64,000 bases of DNA from NCBI RefSeq assembly GCF_014196425.1, contig NZ_JACIDR010000007.1:1-64000 (forward strand), in the 5' to 3' direction. This document shows positions 62,633 through 64,000 of this stretch, one piece after another. Position 1 is the first letter of the stretch, and every line of letters starts with the position of its first letter. Source of the DNA: Hansschlegelia beijingensis (GTDB lineage Bacteria > Pseudomonadota > Alphaproteobacteria > Rhizobiales > Methylopilaceae). The translations under genes and the position numbers were made by a program. The notes under the pieces were generated by a model that had not been told where the DNA came from, did no database searches, and was given only the letters and a program-made list of their open reading frames with translations.

Positions 62633-64000
62633 CTACTCGGCCGGCGCGGCCGCGGGAGACGCGCGCCCTTCTCGGCCGCGGTTGAGCCGCAGCGCCAGCC
62701 GGTCGAGATAGAGGTAGATGACCGGCGTGGTGAAGAGCGTCAGCAGCTGGCTGACCAGCAGCCCGCCGACCATCGCGTAGCCGAGCGGCTGGCGGAGCTC
62801 GGAGCCGACGCCGGCTCCGAGCATCAGCGGCACGCCGCCCAGCATCGCCGCCATGGTGGTCATCAGGATCGGCCGGAAGCGCAGCATGCAGGCCTTGCGG
62901 ATCGCCTGCTCGGGCGCGAGCCCCTCGTCGCGCTCGGCCGCGATCGCGAAGTCGACCATCATGATGCCGTTCTTCTTCACGATGCCGATCAGCAGCACGA
63001 GCCCGATCAGCGCGATCAGGCTGAAGTCGAAGCCGGCGAGATAGAGCACGCCGAGCGCCCCGACCCCGGCCGACGGCAGGGTCGAGAGGATCGTCAGCGG
63101 ATGGACGTAGCTCTCATAGAGCACGCCCAGGATGATGTAGACGGCGACCAGCGCGGCCAGGATCAGCAGCGGCACCGTCTTGATCGAGTCCTGGAAGGCC
63201 TGCGCCGTGCCGGCGAAGGAGCCGACCAGCGAGGCTGGCGCGCCGAGATCGCGCATCGTCTGCTCGACGGCGGCCGTGGCCTCTCCCAGCGACGCCCCTT
63301 CGGCGAGGTTGAACGAGAAGGTGACGGCCGGGAACTGGCCCTGATGGTTGATGGTCAGCGGCGAGGTCTTGTCCAGCCGCCAGCGCGCCAGCGCCGCCAG
63401 CGGCACCTGCTCGCCGCTGTTGGGCGAGCGCACATAGAGCCGGTTCAGGGTCTCGACGTCGCCGCGCTGCGTGGACGGCGCCTCGAGGATCACCTTGTAG
63501 CTGTTCAGCTGCGTGAAGAACTGCGCCACCTGGCGCTGGCCGAAGGCGTCGTAGAGCGTGTCCTGGATCGCCTGCGGCTGGATGCCGTAGCGCGAAGCCT
63601 GGTTGCGGTCGATCTCGAGCGTGAGCGTCGCGCCTGAATCCTGCTGGTCGCTCGCCACGTCGCGCAGCTGCGGCAGCTTCCTGAGCGCCTCCAGGATCTT
63701 CGGCGCGTATTCGTCGAGAACCTCCAGATCGGCGTCCTGGACCGCGTACTGGAACTGGGTCCGGCTGCGGCGGCCGCCGAGGCGCACGTCCTGCGCGGAC
63801 TGCAGCAGCATGGTCGCGCCCTCGACCTCGGCGAGCTTCGGACGCAGCCGCGCGATGATCTCCGCGGCGGAGGCGTCGCGCTCCTCGAGCGGCTTCAGGG
63901 TGATGAAGCTGCGGCCGGCGTTCGGCGCGGAGGCCCCGCCCCCGGCGCCGATCAGGCTGCCGACGGTGCTGACCGCCGGATCGCTCAGCAGCACGGCGTC
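62633..64000 (-). CDS. RND-family efflux pump inner-membrane subunit, MdtB/MdtC-like (partial)
   Basis: The 5' part lies beyond the right end of the window; the visible segment holds the C-terminal ~455 residues of an AcrB-type HAE1 pump. It contains the second porter region (FITLKPLEERDASAAEIIARLRPKLAEVEG, QFQYAVQDADLEVLDEYAPKILEALRKLP) and TM8-12 (TVPLLILAALVAVYIILGVLYESYVHPLTILSTLP, LIALIGLVLLIGIVKKNGIMMVDFA, RFRPILMTTMAAMLGGVPLMLG). The text is closest to MdtB/MdtC. It exports drugs using the proton gradient. It may be followed by chrA in one operon (67-base gap). Confidence 0.9.
   Translation of the reverse strand, partial: DAVLLSDPAVSTVGSLIGAGGGASAPNAGRSFITLKPLEERDASAAEIIARLRPKLAEVEGATMLLQSAQDVRLGGRRSRTQFQYAVQDADLEVLDEYAPKILEALRKLPQLRDVASDQQDSGATLTLEIDRNQASRYGIQPQAIQDTLYDAFGQRQVAQFFTQLNSYKVILEAPSTQRGDVETLNRLYVRSPNSGEQVPLAALARWRLDKTSPLTINHQGQFPAVTFSFNLAEGASLGEATAAVEQTMRDLGAPASLVGSFAGTAQAFQDSIKTVPLLILAALVAVYIILGVLYESYVHPLTILSTLPSAGVGALGVLYLAGFDFSLIALIGLVLLIGIVKKNGIMMVDFAIAAERDEGLAPEQAIRKACMLRFRPILMTTMAAMLGGVPLMLGAGVGSELRQPLGYAMVGGLLVSQLLTLFTTPVIYLYLDRLALRLNRGREGRASPAAAPAE

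Overview
The window is a high-GC, gene-dense chromosomal segment from a methylotrophic alphaproteobacterium. The main marker is a complete Ca-type methanol dehydrogenase cluster (mxaF-J-G-I-R-S-A-C-K-L-D plus two further genes, minus strand, 27.1-38.6 kb). A NarL-type regulator like MxaB lies divergently upstream of mxaF, as in Methylobacterium extorquens. No methane monooxygenase genes are present, so a facultative methylotroph of the Hyphomicrobiales (Methylopila, Hansschlegelia or Methylobacterium-like) is the best guess. I saw no rRNA, tRNA, CRISPR array, insertion sequence or prophage.

Layout. 0.4-2.5 kb: two tandem paralogous LuxR-type regulators. 2.5-6.2 kb: an EmrAB-type efflux pair and an exported alpha/beta hydrolase. 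6.6-8.2 kb: a stand-alone receiver protein, a small secreted protein and a DUF3280-like protein. 8.4-21 kb: an island for C1 nitrogen compounds. It holds a formamidase (AmiF), a divergent operon with a Tat-exported NrtA-like binding protein and a three-subunit cobalt-type nitrile hydratase/thiocyanate hydrolase, two LysR regulators, an oxalate/formate-type antiporter with a small monooxygenase, and an ABC importer operon ending in a double-domain nitrilase. 21-27 kb: a Na+/H+ antiporter remnant, a PafA-like phosphatase, an LLM-family monooxygenase and a DEAD-box helicase. 27-40 kb: the mxa cluster and its regulator. 40-46.9 kb: an OPT transporter, a pyruvate-oxidase-like TPP enzyme, threonine ammonia-lyase and an EamA exporter. 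46.9-53.3 kb: an LLM monooxygenase, flavin reductase, CoA-transferase and enoyl-CoA hydratase operon with an MHS transporter and a LysR regulator. 53.4-64 kb: an NCS1 permease, a CysT/CysW pair, an alcohol dehydrogenase-like/Gfo-Idh pair, a GGDEF-EAL protein, ChrA and a truncated RND pump.

How it fits together. Methanol is oxidised in the periplasm by MxaFI, which passes electrons to cytochrome cL (MxaG). MxaRSACKL and MxaD serve maturation and function. The 8.4-21 kb island would release ammonia plus a C1 product (formate, via formamide) from small nitriles, cyanide or thiocyanate, which suits a methylotroph. The sequence supports treating it as one regulon: the same ATTAG-N5-CTAAT box lies in the formamidase/hydratase divergent promoter and again upstream of the antiporter. 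In the same way a 25-bp element (23 of 25 identical) lies upstream of both the LLM monooxygenase operon and the adjacent LysR gene. Many genes overlap by ATGA or GTGA and so are translationally coupled. Strong hairpins without T-tracts lie after mxaF and after mxaI, the places where transcript levels would be expected to step down.
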